Positions 47,165 to 56,880 of a DNA stretch of 64,000 nt are shown in pieces. Under the pieces are notes generated by a model. That model was given only the letters and a program-made list of their open reading frames with translations, made no database searches and was not told the origin of the DNA. Position numbers and translations under genes: made by a program. The stretch comes from Planctomycetaceae bacterium (GTDB lineage: Bacteria > Planctomycetota > Planctomycetia > Pirellulales > Pirellulaceae). Where the stretch lies: assembly GCA_002862205.1 (NCBI GenBank), contig PKCN01000393.1, positions 1 through 64,000 on the forward strand, given 5' to 3'. Numbering within the stretch: position 1 is the first letter of the stretch; each line of letters starts with the position of its first letter.

Positions 47165-48601
47165 TCATACCAGAATTTCCTGAACGACCTTCGCTTCTTC
47201 CACGCCCGTGAGACGCATATTCAGTCCCTGAAACCTGACGCTGAATTTCTCGTGATCAATGCCCAATGAGTGCAGAATGGTGGCATGCAAATCTCTCACA
47301 TGCACAGGATTCTCGGTAACAGAAAGCCCAAGATCGTCTGTTGCTCCATAGCTGATACCGGGCTTCACTCCTCCGCCTGCCATCCAGAGGGTATATGCGT
47401 CAATAAAATGGTCACGGCCACCAACCTTCTTGTTGCGTGTCTCGCCCATCGGCGTACGCCCAAATTCTCCCGTCCAGACAACCAACGTCTCATCCAACAA
47501 TCCGCGTTCTTCCAAATCCTGAATCAACGCGGCCGACGCCTGATCAACCTGCTTGCAACAATTTTCCAAATCTTGCCCAAGGGTCTGGCCGGGACCACCG
47601 TGATGATCCCAGTCCGTATGGTACAGCTGCACAAACCGGACGCCACGCTCGACCAATCGCCGGGCAAGCAGGCAATTATTTGCATACGACGCGCCGCCGG
47701 CCTGGGCCCCATATCGGTCGAGAGTTTGTTGATTTTCATCTCCGATATCCATCAACTCCGGGGCGCTGCTTTGCATCCTGTAGGCCATCTCGTATGCCGC
47801 TATTCGAGTCTCGATCTCGCGATCACCGGTAGCTGCGAGTCTTTGACGATTCAACTCAGCGACCGCATCGTGGAAATCCCGGGTACGTTGCCCACGAAAA
47901 TTCATGGGACTTGTAAGATTTACGATCGGATCTCCCGAACTTCGAAACGGGACCCCTTGGTGTTTGGAAGGCAGAAAACCACTCGACCACAGTGCAGCAC
48001 CCGCTCGTGGCCCGCGAGGCCCGGATTGAAGCACCACAAAACCGGGCAGATTTTCACATTCACTTCCAATCCCATAGGTCACCCATGACCCCATGCTCGG
48101 TCGCCCTGGCTGGGGTGTGCCAGAGTTCATGAAGATCTTTGCTGGACCATGGTTAAAGACATCTGTGTTCATCCCATGCACAAAACAGAGTTTATCTGCG
48201 ATTTTTTGATGAAACGGTAACAATTCACTGATTTCGATACCCGATTCGCCACATCTTGTGAACTTCCTTGCACTACCGAGCAGCTTGGCATCTTTTCCAA
48301 GAAACGAAAATCGTTTCCCTTCAATGAACTCTTTTGGCGTTTGTTTGCCATGAAATTCATTCAGCTTTGGTTTGTGAGAAAACAATTCCAACTGACTTGG
48401 ACCGCCGGCCATGAATAGCACAATGACATTTTTTGCCCTGGCAGGATGATGCAGCACACCAAGACTGCCGCTTGTCCCGGCGGCTGATGAGCTACTGCGA
48501 TTGATCATTTGTGTCAGCGCAATGCTTCCCAAGCCGACCCCACAGTCTCGGAACAACTGGCGTCGTGTAGCAAGGCGTGAGCGTTGCGCGTCGTGATCCA
48601 T
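47165..48601 (-). CDS. DUF1501 family protein, Tat-exported
   Basis: A protein of 478 residues with the Tat-like start TRRQLFRDCGVGLGSIAL. VIVLFMAGGPSQLELFSHKP, SFLGKDAKLLGS, LPGFVVLQSGPRGP, HTDWDHHGGPGQTLGQDLEN, WTGEFGRTPMGE and GRDHFIDAYTLWMAGGG are signatures of DUF1501, a phosphatase/sulfatase-superfamily-like group. It lies two bases after the DUF1549/1553 gene. Such pairs are abundant in planctomycetes and are thought to act together in the periplasm, probably in breakdown of complex substrates. The exact reaction is unknown. Confidence 0.95.
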   Translation of the reverse strand: MDHDAQRSRLATRRQLFRDCGVGLGSIALTQMINRSSSSAAGTSGSLGVLHHPARAKNVIVLFMAGGPSQLELFSHKPKLNEFHGKQTPKEFIEGKRFSFLGKDAKLLGSARKFTRCGESGIEISELLPFHQKIADKLCFVHGMNTDVFNHGPAKIFMNSGTPQPGRPSMGSWVTYGIGSECENLPGFVVLQSGPRGPRAGAALWSSGFLPSKHQGVPFRSSGDPIVNLTSPMNFRGQRTRDFHDAVAELNRQRLAATGDREIETRIAAYEMAYRMQSSAPELMDIGDENQQTLDRYGAQAGGASYANNCLLARRLVERGVRFVQLYHTDWDHHGGPGQTLGQDLENCCKQVDQASAALIQDLEERGLLDETLVVWTGEFGRTPMGETRNKKVGGRDHFIDAYTLWMAGGGVKPGISYGATDDLGLSVTENPVHVRDLHATILHSLGIDHEKFSVRFQGLNMRLTGVEEAKVVQEILV

Positions 48602-48603
48602 CT

Positions 48604-51450
48604 TTATTCTCGTGTTATGAATTCATCAAGGTTCATCAATACCCGTGCAGTCGCTATCCACGCAAACAGCGATGCCTTCGACTCTGATCCAACGTTGCTC
48701 ATCTTAAATTCACGTCGCTGATCAACGATGAACTCTTCCAGAAAAACCAGTTCCTCGGGTGAGGGGGTTCGGCATAAAGCAAGGCGAAACATGTATTGCA
48801 ATCGCACTTTCATATCACCCTTCTGGGAGACAGCACGAGCAGCAAGAGCCTCAGCCAACTCGAACAACCCCGGATCATTCGCAACCATCAATGATTGCAG
48901 GGGCGTATTCGAACGTCCCCGTCGAGTACACGTCACATTGAATCTTGGAGCATCAAAGGCCGTCAGCATTGGATGAGGTGAACTGCGATAGAAGAAGGTG
49001 TACATCGTTCGGCGGAATCGATCAGGGCCCTGACTTGTAGGCCAGCTTTTTTTCTTTTGTGTGAACGCATAAACACCTGCAGGCTGGGGTGGGTAGACAG
49101 ATGGCCCACCCACCATTGGTGACAACTTCCCAGAAGCAGACAGAGCAAGATCACGCACAATCTCCGCATCAACTCGCAATCGATTCTGCCGTCCCAATAA
49201 ACGATTCAAGAGATCTTTTTGCTGAAGATCCACGCGAACATCAGAAGTTTGGCGGTAAGTCGCTGAGGTAACCATCAGTCTCTGTATACGTTTTCGCGAC
49301 CAACCACATTCGACAAACTCCGCTGCCAACCAATCCAACAAACGCGAGTGAGAGGGTACAGCCCCCTGCATCCCGAAGTCCTCGACGGTTTCGACCAATC
49401 CGACACCAAAGAACTTTTGCCACATGCGGTTGACGACGACACGAGGAGTAAGCGGATTCCCAGAGTCGACCAACCACCGAGCCAAATCGAGTCGGTTCAG
49501 TCGCTGCTCTGACTCTGGCCACGGGTGCAAATCGCTGAGCACCGCACTCTCAACAAGCTCAGCCGGACGAAGAAAGTCGCCTCGAGTCAGAAGATGGGTC
49601 GCTCGAGGTTTTTCAAGCTCGCGCATCACCATCGACTTGATCCGAGCAGCTTCAAGCGTCTTCTTTCTTGCCTGCAGAGCATTTCGACGCACCGCAATCA
49701 AATCCGCTCCCGCAGGGCGAGTCGGTGAACTCGATAACTGAAAACGCCCAAGATTATAGGGATGAGTACCTTGATTGAACCTCATTCGCAAACGTAATTG
49801 GGTAGGCCTTTCAAATACGATTGGTTTTGCCAGCAGGAATTTCGCCCAATGCGATACGTTGCCTTTCTGGTTGGTACTGATTGCCCAGCCACTCTTCGGG
49901 TCGCTATCAACTGCAAACGAAACATCATGCCGACTTTGTGAGTAATCAGCAATCGCTAACGGTTCCAGTTGGATACGATTACCGTCGGCATCTTCAAATT
50001 GCAGATCGACCATAACGAAGTTGCCATTGCTGGCGCGTCCAGGCCCACCTTTGGGCAAGGTCTCGTGTGGCAATACATTGATCTGGAAAGCTGCCAACTT
50101 TCCTTTTTCCGCTCGGTACAGAATATCGTAAGTATCTTCGATCGCGTTGGGACCACTTACCAGCAAGGATTGATCCGGCAACGTTTCGAAAATGGCTTTG
50201 GATGCTGCCGTCGATTCAATCGGGGTCAGCACGGTCCATTTCTCGGGCTCCACCGCTTCCGCATCGACTCGCTGCTTCTCTTCAATTTTCAACGCCGACA
50301 ATTGACGGTCCAGATCTGCAATTTCGTCCGCATGAGGGTCAAGTGTGGTGACCTCCGGACCACGGTTATTCCGATCGACCGTGTTATTGAAAAAGGCAAA
50401 CAGGCTGTAATAGTCGCGTTGACTGACAGGATCAAATTTGTGGTTGTGGCACTGGGCACACCCAACGGTCAAAGCCAACCACACCGTCCCGGTGGTGTTT
50501 GTTCTATCAATCACTGACTCAACTCTGAATTGTTCCGCATCCGTTCCACCCTCCTCGTTGATCAGAGTATTCCGGTGAAATCCAGTGGCTGTGATTTGGT
50601 CAATCGTCGGCTCTGGCAACAAGTCACCGGCTAATTGTTGAACAGTAAATTCATCGAATGGCATATCTTCATTAATCGCACCAATCACCCAATCACGATA
50701 CGGCCACATGACCCGCGCATTATCAAAGGTGTAGCCGTTCGAATCAGCATATCTCGCCTGATCAAGCCAATGACGTCCCCAGCGCTCACCGTAGTGTTCG
50801 GACCTCAACAGTTCATCGACCACTGATTCGTAGGCAGTTGGTGAATCATCATCCACAAACGCATCAACCTGTGCCGGTGTCGGTAACAAACCGATCAAGT
50901 CAATGTACACGCGTTTAATCAATACCGATCGTTCCGCTTGCTTCGAGGCCTGAAGACCCCGATCCTGAAGTTGCTTGAGGATGAATTGGTCGATCGGATT
51001 CCGGCACCATGAATCATCTGCAATCGGTGGCGGTGCTGGTTTCGCCACAGGCTCAAACGCCCAATGCTTCTGGTACTCCGCCCCCTGATCAATCCACTTT
51101 TTCAAAATTGCTTTTTCTTGCTGATCAAGTTGACCACTGTGAGGAGGAGGCATCACCAAGTCATCATCCATCGCCTCCAGGCGTCGCACCAATTCGGAAT
51201 CGCTTGAATCTCCCGGACGGATAACTCCTCCGCGGATCGCATTCTCACGCACGTCGAGTCTCAAGCCTGCTTCACGATGCTCGTGATCTGGTCCATGACA
51301 CGCAAAACAGTGCTCTGACAGAATGGCACGAACATCTCGGTTGTAATGAATCCCTGCTACAACAGAATCTTCTGCCTGCGCACAAAAAACGACACCAAAG
51401 GCCATGGCACCCCATGAAAACAGCCTGAAAAAGGTTGCTCGATCGCTCAC
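48604..51450 (-). CDS. DUF1549/DUF1553 protein with cytochrome c-like domain (PSCyt1/PSD1)
   Basis: A secreted protein of about 948 residues. After the signal peptide (FFRLFSWGAMAFGVVFCAQA) comes a PSCyt1 domain with haem motif CFACH (EHCFACHGPDHEHREAGLRL), DUF1549 with RWGRHWLDQARYADSNGYTF, FDEFTVQQLAGDLLPEPTI and CAQCHNHKFDPVSQRDYY (a second CxxCH). DUF1553 follows near the C terminus with FGVGLVETVEDFGMQGAVPS and SATYRQTSDVR. The start could be GTG 51450, with GAG seven bases upstream, or TTG 51474, eight codons earlier. It is the first gene of the pair with DUF1501. Confidence 0.93.
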   Translation of the reverse strand: MSDRATFFRLFSWGAMAFGVVFCAQAEDSVVAGIHYNRDVRAILSEHCFACHGPDHEHREAGLRLDVRENAIRGGVIRPGDSSDSELVRRLEAMDDDLVMPPPHSGQLDQQEKAILKKWIDQGAEYQKHWAFEPVAKPAPPPIADDSWCRNPIDQFILKQLQDRGLQASKQAERSVLIKRVYIDLIGLLPTPAQVDAFVDDDSPTAYESVVDELLRSEHYGERWGRHWLDQARYADSNGYTFDNARVMWPYRDWVIGAINEDMPFDEFTVQQLAGDLLPEPTIDQITATGFHRNTLINEEGGTDAEQFRVESVIDRTNTTGTVWLALTVGCAQCHNHKFDPVSQRDYYSLFAFFNNTVDRNNRGPEVTTLDPHADEIADLDRQLSALKIEEKQRVDAEAVEPEKWTVLTPIESTAASKAIFETLPDQSLLVSGPNAIEDTYDILYRAEKGKLAAFQINVLPHETLPKGGPGRASNGNFVMVDLQFEDADGNRIQLEPLAIADYSQSRHDVSFAVDSDPKSGWAISTNQKGNVSHWAKFLLAKPIVFERPTQLRLRMRFNQGTHPYNLGRFQLSSSPTRPAGADLIAVRRNALQARKKTLEAARIKSMVMRELEKPRATHLLTRGDFLRPAELVESAVLSDLHPWPESEQRLNRLDLARWLVDSGNPLTPRVVVNRMWQKFFGVGLVETVEDFGMQGAVPSHSRLLDWLAAEFVECGWSRKRIQRLMVTSATYRQTSDVRVDLQQKDLLNRLLGRQNRLRVDAEIVRDLALSASGKLSPMVGGPSVYPPQPAGVYAFTQKKKSWPTSQGPDRFRRTMYTFFYRSSPHPMLTAFDAPRFNVTCTRRGRSNTPLQSLMVANDPGLFELAEALAARAVSQKGDMKVRLQYMFRLALCRTPSPEELVFLEEFIVDQRREFKMSNVGSESKASLFAWIATARVLMNLDEFITRE

Positions 51451-51741
51451 AAATTTACTCGTGAATATGGCCAAAAAGAATGAATGATTGAATCCGTTGA
51501 AGAACGGGCATCAACAGCAGCTATCGCGTGTGCCCAAAGAAGCCTGCCCAGCCTCTCCACAATTATAGATGAGCTTGGTGCTCTTCGCTTGCGCATCATG
51601 AGCGGCAACCAATACACCGTAATTACTCAATCAGCGATTCAATCGTAGGCAGTAGGGCCTGAACTTTGATTTGGTTCCCGTGCTTCATCTGACAAGTCTG
51701 CTTCCCTCGTTTCCGTAAAACTATGCGTACAACGAGGAATG

Positions 51742-51768
51742 GCAATCAGCTTGTGGTAGGCTGATTGC
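51742..51768. promoter_or_regulatory. Perfect 9-bp inverted repeat upstream of the VCBS-sialidase gene
   Basis: GCAATCAGC-loop-GCTGATTGC. The spacing of the arms (18 bases centre to centre) suits a dimeric regulator; no T run follows, so it is not a simple terminator. Confidence 0.4.
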
Positions 51769-51793
51769 TCCCTGAAGCCTCCTGCTGAGTTGC

Positions 51794-51826
51794 ACTCACC
51801 CATCACTCACCCATCACTCACCCACC
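51794..51826. repeat. 11-bp tandem repeat, 3 copies, just before a start codon
   Basis: ACTCACCCATC twice and ACTCACCCACC once, ending 10 bases before ATG 51837. It occupies the place where a ribosome site should be. Confidence 0.85.
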
Positions 51827-51836
51827 AACGTTCCTC

Positions 51837-54800
51837 ATGAAACCTGCTTCGACCATGCTCTTGAATTTCACTCGATGCATCATCGCATGGATGGTGTTTC
51901 CCAACCTGCCGGTTTTTGCGGCAGAAGTCGGCGACAAACGTGAGTGGAAATTGAATCCACTTGAATACAACAATCCTGGCCTGAAGGTTGATTTGGGTGT
52001 TGGTCTGTGGGCATGGCCAATGCCGATGGATTACGACAAGGATGGAGACATGGACTTGCTGGTCGCCTGTCCGGACAAACCCTCAAACGGCGTCTTTTTT
52101 TTCGAAAACGGAACACAGGATCCAAAAGATTCCAAGCCCGTTTTCAAGCCGGCTGTGCGACTCGGCAAGACAACCCACAATTTTCAAGTGAGCTATGTCA
52201 AGGGACAACCTCGCATTCTGAAACCAGGCTACGAATTCCCTCGTGATCCAGTTACTGGAAAATTCGATTTCTCCAAGCCCGTCAAAATCTACCCCCGCAG
52301 CAATATTCATGACCAAAACGTGCGCGCGAACATGTGGCGTTACGTCGATTACGATGGTGACGGTGATCAGGATTTGATCGTCGGGGTCGGTGACTGGACA
52401 GACTACGGGTGGGACGACGCGTTTGATCGGACAGGTAAATGGAAGAATGGACCATTACACGGTTACATTTACCTGATCAGCAACGAAGGATCAGATCAAC
52501 GTCCCGCATATACCGATCATCCCAAAAGGATCACCGCCGGTGACAGCGTGATCGATGTCTATGGCTGGCCGTCACCGAACTTTGCTGACTTTGATGGTGA
52601 CGGTGATCTTGACCTGCTGTGCGGTGAATTTCTTGACGGGTTCACCTATTTTCAAAATACGGGATCCCGTTCAAAGCCTCGTTACTCAGCTGGACAAAAA
52701 CTGCTCAACCGTGATCACGCTCCGTTGACCATGGACTTGCAGATGATCACCCCTACCGCAATTGATTGGGACAAGGATGGGGACATTGACTTGATCACAG
52801 GCGATGAGGACGGACGGGTCGCTTTGCTTGAGAATACAGGTGAACTCCGCTCTGGTGTACCACTGTTTGAAATGCCATTTTATTTTCAGCAGGAAGCTGA
52901 CTCCCTCAAATTTGGTGCTCTTGCCACTCCTTTCGCATTTGACTGGGACAAGGATGGTGATGAAGACATTCTGTGCGGAAATACAGCTGGCTACATTGGC
53001 ATCTTCGAGAATCTTGGTACCGCCGAAAACGGGTCCCCAAAATGGTCTGCTCCCAGACGACTACAAATAACTTCGAACAACTCTGATCAGCCCGAAACAT
53101 TTCGAGTGATGGCGGGCTCCAACGGCTCAATCCAAGGGCCTTGTGAAGCCAAATGGGGTTACACCACACTCTCAGTGGCTGACTGGAACGGGGACAGCAA
53201 TCCTGACATCATTTACAATTCAATATGGGCAAAAATTGGACTACTGACTGGTTCGCCAAGTGGACTGAGAGCTGCCGATTTATCTTCCAGCAAACCGGAA
53301 GCACCACCCCGCTGGTATTGGTGGAACCAGCCATCAACCGCAGCGCTTAGCCAATGGCGCACCACTCCGGTTGCGATTGATTTTGATCGCGACTCAAAGC
53401 TTGATCTTCTCGCACTCGACCAACAGGGCTTCCTGACTCTCCGGCCACATGGCAAAACAGCAGCACGTATTTTCGTCGATGAAAACAACCAGCTTATTCG
53501 ACTCAATCCGAAATCTTGTGGCAGCTCCGGTCGAATCAAATTGGCTGTCGTTGACTGGGACGGAGATGGACGACTGGATCTTCTTGTCAATTCAGAAAAT
53601 GCAACGTGGTACCGCAATTGCGCTGATCGCAAAGACAAGATTGTCCTCAAGAAAGTTGGAAATCTCGCCCGTCGTAATGTTGCTGGGCACACATCCAGCC
53701 CGGCGGTGTGTGACTTTGATAACGACCAAAAACCTGACCTGTTGGTGGGGTCTGAGAATGGACGGATCTACCATATCAAACACGATGACTGCATTACCTA
53801 TACGCCACAGGAACTGCGAGCGGTCGAGCCAAAGAACAATGGGCAACCCCGGTTTGCGGGACTTGTCAAAGAAGAATTCGTATTCACGAAATCCAAGTTC
53901 CCACAATGCCATGCCTCAACCATTTGCCAAACCAACCGGGGCCTTGTGGTTGCCTGGTTTGGTGGCACTCGTGAAAAAGACAAGGATGTGGGGATCTGGG
54001 TTTCCTATCACGATGGAAATCGCTGGAGCAGTCCCAAAGAATGGGCCAATGGCATTCAGCATGAGAGTCTGAGATATCCCTGCTGGAATCCTGTTCTGTT
54101 TCAGGCGGAAGAGAATGGTCCGACCACCCTGTTCTTCAAAGTGGGCCCTGACCCTCGTTCATGGTGGGGCGAAGTCATTTTCAGCTACGACCATGGACGA
54201 ACATTTCGCGATCGCCAACGACTCCCTGAAGGCATCGATGGACCAGTGCGATGCAAGCCCATGCTGCTTGCTGATAATACAATGCTGTGTGGTTCGTCCA
54301 CCGAACATGACGGTTGGCGAGTCCACTTCGAAAAAGTCTCAATCGAAAACGGCAAGCTTACGGGTATCTGGAAGCGCATTGGCCCGATCAATGAATCAAG
54401 CCAGTTCAATGCAATTCAACCAACATTCCTGAAGCATGCTGATGGCCGTATCCAAGTTCTATGCAGAACCAAAGAGAGTGTCATCAGCACCAGTTTTTCC
54501 AAAGACGAGGGCGAAACATGGTCAACCATGCAAGCCACGAACCTCCCCAACCCCAATTCAGGAATTGAGGTGGTTACCCTTCAGGATGGGCGACACCTTA
54601 TGATCTACAATCACCTCGGCTCCCGAAAAACAGAATGGGGGCGCAGGGGACTCTTGAACCTTGCAATCTCTGACGACGGTATCCAATGGAGAAAAGTTGC
54701 TGTTCTTGAGCAGGAAGAAAATCAGGAATTCAGTTATCCCGCCATCATTCAAACCCAGGACGGCATGGTTCATATGACCTACACGTGGAAGCGACAACGC

Positions 54801-54887
54801 ATCAAGCATGTCGTGGTTGATCCCACGCTGATAAACACAGGTGAGTTATTAAGCCTTGAGAACTGGCATGCCATGAACAAGGAATGA
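51837..54887 (+). CDS. Secreted VCBS/FG-GAP repeat and sialidase-like fusion protein
   Basis: A protein of 1016 residues with a signal peptide. The first 640 residues contain about nine calcium-binding loops of DxDxDGDxDL type, such as DYDKDGDMDLLVA, DFDGDGDLDLLCG, DWDKDGDIDLITG, DWDGDGRLDLLVN and DFDNDQKPDLLVG; they should form a beta propeller. The last 350 residues are a second propeller of the BNR/sialidase group, starting at FPQCHASTICQTNRGLVVAW and continuing with GTREKDKDVGIWVSYHDG and SFSKDEGETWSTM (an Asp-box). The Asp-box and the Arg-containing RYPCWNPVLF fit a glycosidase rather than a true neuraminidase. It probably acts outside the cytoplasm on a polysaccharide. Confidence 0.85.
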   Translation: MKPASTMLLNFTRCIIAWMVFPNLPVFAAEVGDKREWKLNPLEYNNPGLKVDLGVGLWAWPMPMDYDKDGDMDLLVACPDKPSNGVFFFENGTQDPKDSKPVFKPAVRLGKTTHNFQVSYVKGQPRILKPGYEFPRDPVTGKFDFSKPVKIYPRSNIHDQNVRANMWRYVDYDGDGDQDLIVGVGDWTDYGWDDAFDRTGKWKNGPLHGYIYLISNEGSDQRPAYTDHPKRITAGDSVIDVYGWPSPNFADFDGDGDLDLLCGEFLDGFTYFQNTGSRSKPRYSAGQKLLNRDHAPLTMDLQMITPTAIDWDKDGDIDLITGDEDGRVALLENTGELRSGVPLFEMPFYFQQEADSLKFGALATPFAFDWDKDGDEDILCGNTAGYIGIFENLGTAENGSPKWSAPRRLQITSNNSDQPETFRVMAGSNGSIQGPCEAKWGYTTLSVADWNGDSNPDIIYNSIWAKIGLLTGSPSGLRAADLSSSKPEAPPRWYWWNQPSTAALSQWRTTPVAIDFDRDSKLDLLALDQQGFLTLRPHGKTAARIFVDENNQLIRLNPKSCGSSGRIKLAVVDWDGDGRLDLLVNSENATWYRNCADRKDKIVLKKVGNLARRNVAGHTSSPAVCDFDNDQKPDLLVGSENGRIYHIKHDDCITYTPQELRAVEPKNNGQPRFAGLVKEEFVFTKSKFPQCHASTICQTNRGLVVAWFGGTREKDKDVGIWVSYHDGNRWSSPKEWANGIQHESLRYPCWNPVLFQAEENGPTTLFFKVGPDPRSWWGEVIFSYDHGRTFRDRQRLPEGIDGPVRCKPMLLADNTMLCGSSTEHDGWRVHFEKVSIENGKLTGIWKRIGPINESSQFNAIQPTFLKHADGRIQVLCRTKESVISTSFSKDEGETWSTMQATNLPNPNSGIEVVTLQDGRHLMIYNHLGSRKTEWGRRGLLNLAISDDGIQWRKVAVLEQEENQEFSYPAIIQTQDGMVHMTYTWKRQRIKHVVVDPTLINTGELLSLENWHAMNKE

Positions 54888-55080
54888 CTTGACGTCGTCA
54901 CACAAGTCTTCAGCAACAGCAAGATACCAGGTATCTCTCTTTACTACCGTGGCTTGATTTTCCCGGGCTTCCGCTATCAGACAGGAACGGGTCATGCGAA
55001 ACGCGGTTACAGCACCATCTCCTTTAAACCAGATGATCAGTGGTTCGAAATGGCAACCCGCTGGTCGTGGACTTTCTGAC

Positions 55081-56181
55081 ATGTCATCCAGATACCCGGT
55101 TCGCATGATATTTCAATCCCATTTTTTACTTACAGCGATGCTGACGCTGACGATCACAAAACTGATCAGTGGGGATTCTGCCGTTGGTGAGGAACCAAAC
55201 CAGGTATCTCCTGGGCAGATCCAGATCAGAGAAGCAATCAGTGCAGCTATTCCATTGCTGGAAAAATCCTCAAGAGGTTCCGCTGAACAACGCAAGTGCT
55301 TTACATGCCATAGCCAGGCGCTTCCGATCATGGCATTGACCGAGGCGAGATTACGGAATTTCGAAGTTGACACCAATAACTACGAACGACAAATCAAGCA
55401 CACGGTCGCGCATCTTCGAAAAGGGGAGAGCAATTACGCACAAGGAAAAGGGCAGGGTGGTGGCGTCGATACCGCTGGGTATGCGTTGTGGACTCTCGAA
55501 GCGGGTCAGTATCCCGTCGACCACATTATTGATGCTGTCACACACTTTCTTTTGAGGTCTCCCGGAGATTCTGACCACTGGCAATGCAGCAGCAATCGGC
55601 CACCATCCGAATCAAGTGATTTCACGACCACCTATCTTGCGATACGCGGGTTGAAATATTACAGCAAAAAGAATCAGGATGATTTTGTTGAAAAGCGTTT
55701 CGAATCTGCATTGAAGTGGCTGCTTGCAGCCAAGCCCACAACAACCGAAGACAAAGTGTTCCACCTGCGTGCGCTCGATTATCTTGATGCACCAACAGCA
55801 TCTGTAAAACGTTTTACGGCCAACCTACTCCGCGAACAACACGCTGATGGAGGTTGGGGGCAAACAGATTCCATGGAAAGCGACCCATACGCGACGGCGA
55901 CGACATTGGTAGGCTTGGTACGGACCGGACAAATCGATAGAGACAATCCCCTGTTCAGCAAGGGGATTTCTTTCCTTCTAAAACAGCAAACGGAACAAGG
56001 ATCGTGGCATGTGAAATCGCGAAGCAAACCATTCCAAAAACACTTTGAAACAGGTTTTCCTCACGAGAAAGACCAGTTCATCTCCACAGCCGCCACCGCT
56101 TGGGCAACCATTGCGTTGCTGCTGGCACTGCCATCACAACAGGACCCGCTGGACGAAGCATCCCTGAAAGTTCCCAACTGA
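55081..56181 (+). CDS. Secreted CxxCH cytochrome-like protein with squalene-cyclase repeats
   Basis: A protein of about 366 residues. The N terminus MIFQSHFLLTAMLTLTITKL is a signal peptide. Residues 73-77 are CFTCH (KCFTCHSQALP), a single c-type haem motif, followed by alpha/alpha-toroid repeats: GGGVDTAGYALWTLEAGQYP, FESALKWLLAAKP, REQHADGGWGQTD and LKQQTEQGSWHVKSRSKPF. The prenyltransferase-like fold is combined with a possible haem site. The start at ATG 55081 or ATG 55105 cannot be decided. The partner and function are unknown; it follows the VCBS-sialidase gene by 193 bases. Confidence 0.75.
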   Translation: MSSRYPVRMIFQSHFLLTAMLTLTITKLISGDSAVGEEPNQVSPGQIQIREAISAAIPLLEKSSRGSAEQRKCFTCHSQALPIMALTEARLRNFEVDTNNYERQIKHTVAHLRKGESNYAQGKGQGGGVDTAGYALWTLEAGQYPVDHIIDAVTHFLLRSPGDSDHWQCSSNRPPSESSDFTTTYLAIRGLKYYSKKNQDDFVEKRFESALKWLLAAKPTTTEDKVFHLRALDYLDAPTASVKRFTANLLREQHADGGWGQTDSMESDPYATATTLVGLVRTGQIDRDNPLFSKGISFLLKQQTEQGSWHVKSRSKPFQKHFETGFPHEKDQFISTAATAWATIALLLALPSQQDPLDEASLKVPN

Positions 56182-56314
56182 AGCGACAACTCGGGAAACT
56201 CCCGCCAGAGAGAGCAGGCAAACCACCGCTTCACCCATTGCTATCAAGAAAGCGGCAAGGCCTTCGTGAACTCACACTGGCACTGAACTCAAAATGGTCT
56301 GAATCAAGAGCGTC

Positions 56315-56641
56315 TCACTCATCGTCTGAGCTCACTTTCTCTCTCACCATCACATCATCCCCATCGATTTTGACTTCGAAACAATCAACGCGTGTCTTTG
56401 GATTATCTTCCCAGGTTCCATCGCGAATACAAAAACGCCAGGCGTGCCACGGACAGCTCACCATTTTGTCCTCGACGTAACCTTCCGCCAGTGATGCCCC
56501 CATGTGGGGGCAAAGATCATCGATCGCGAACCATTCTTGTCCCGTCCGAAAAACTGCAACCATTCGTCCATCGACCGGGACCGCTCTTCCTTGTCCTTCC
56601 TCAAAATCGCTGATTTTTCCCACTATTTCGAAATCGCTCAC
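56315..56641 (-). CDS. Rieske [2Fe-2S] ferredoxin-like protein
   Basis: A protein of 108 residues from GTG 56641. The cluster ligands are CPHMG (Cys44, His46) and CPWHAWRF (Cys63, His66), with 16 residues between the pairs. SDFEIVGKISDFEEGQG and VDGRMVAVFRTGQEWFAIDD precede them, as in small Rieske electron carriers of the NirD/ferredoxin type. The open frame extends upstream into the 15-bp repeat array, where it would add IASPL repeats. I take GTG because the family starts at SDF and GGAAACGAG precedes it. Confidence 0.88.
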   Translation of the reverse strand: MSDFEIVGKISDFEEGQGRAVPVDGRMVAVFRTGQEWFAIDDLCPHMGASLAEGYVEDKMVSCPWHAWRFCIRDGTWEDNPKTRVDCFEVKIDGDDVMVREKVSSDDE

Positions 56642-56741
56642 AATCGTATTCTCGTTTCCGTGCTGGTTTGCCTTGTACAAAGAGCCCTTTCTCAGCCACA
56701 CTTTAACGTGTCTGGCAACAAAATGCCGACCCTGCTCAATA

Positions 56742-56824
56742 AATGGACTGGCAATCAATGGACTGGCAATCAATGGACTGGCAATCAATGGACTGGCAAT
56801 CAATGGACTGGCAATCAATGGACT
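56742..56824. repeat. 15-bp tandem repeat, 5.5 perfect copies
   Basis: Five identical AATGGACTGGCAATC units and a partial AATGGACT lie between the Rieske gene and the divergent radical SAM gene, 101 bases before the Rieske start and 57 bases before the radical SAM start. Each unit is free of stops in several frames, which makes spurious open frames such as IASPL repeats. Confidence 0.95.
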
Positions 56825-56880
56825 GTCGTCCGTTCGTTAAAATCATCGTCGTCACACTTTTACCGTAATGACAGAATCCC

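Larger units (their letters stand above)
51475..51836. other. Intergenic region with inverted repeat and 11-bp tandem array
   Basis: This gap holds the promoters of two divergent genes. GCAATCAGC (51742-51750) and GCTGATTGC (51760-51768) are a perfect 9-bp inverted repeat with a 9-base loop, 68 bases before the VCBS-sialidase start. At 51794-51826 lie three copies of ACTCACCCATC (the last ends CC), ending 10 bases before the ATG. No small protein frame is convincing. Confidence 0.55.

Noticed and set aside
47270-48088. 272-codon plus-strand frame
   Set aside because: It is antisense to DUF1501 and carries no family motif.
56642-56818. IASPL-repeat leader of the Rieske protein
   Set aside because: The leader comes from a tandem array; the family starts at SDF and a ribosome site precedes GTG 56641. 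A longer form is not fully excluded.
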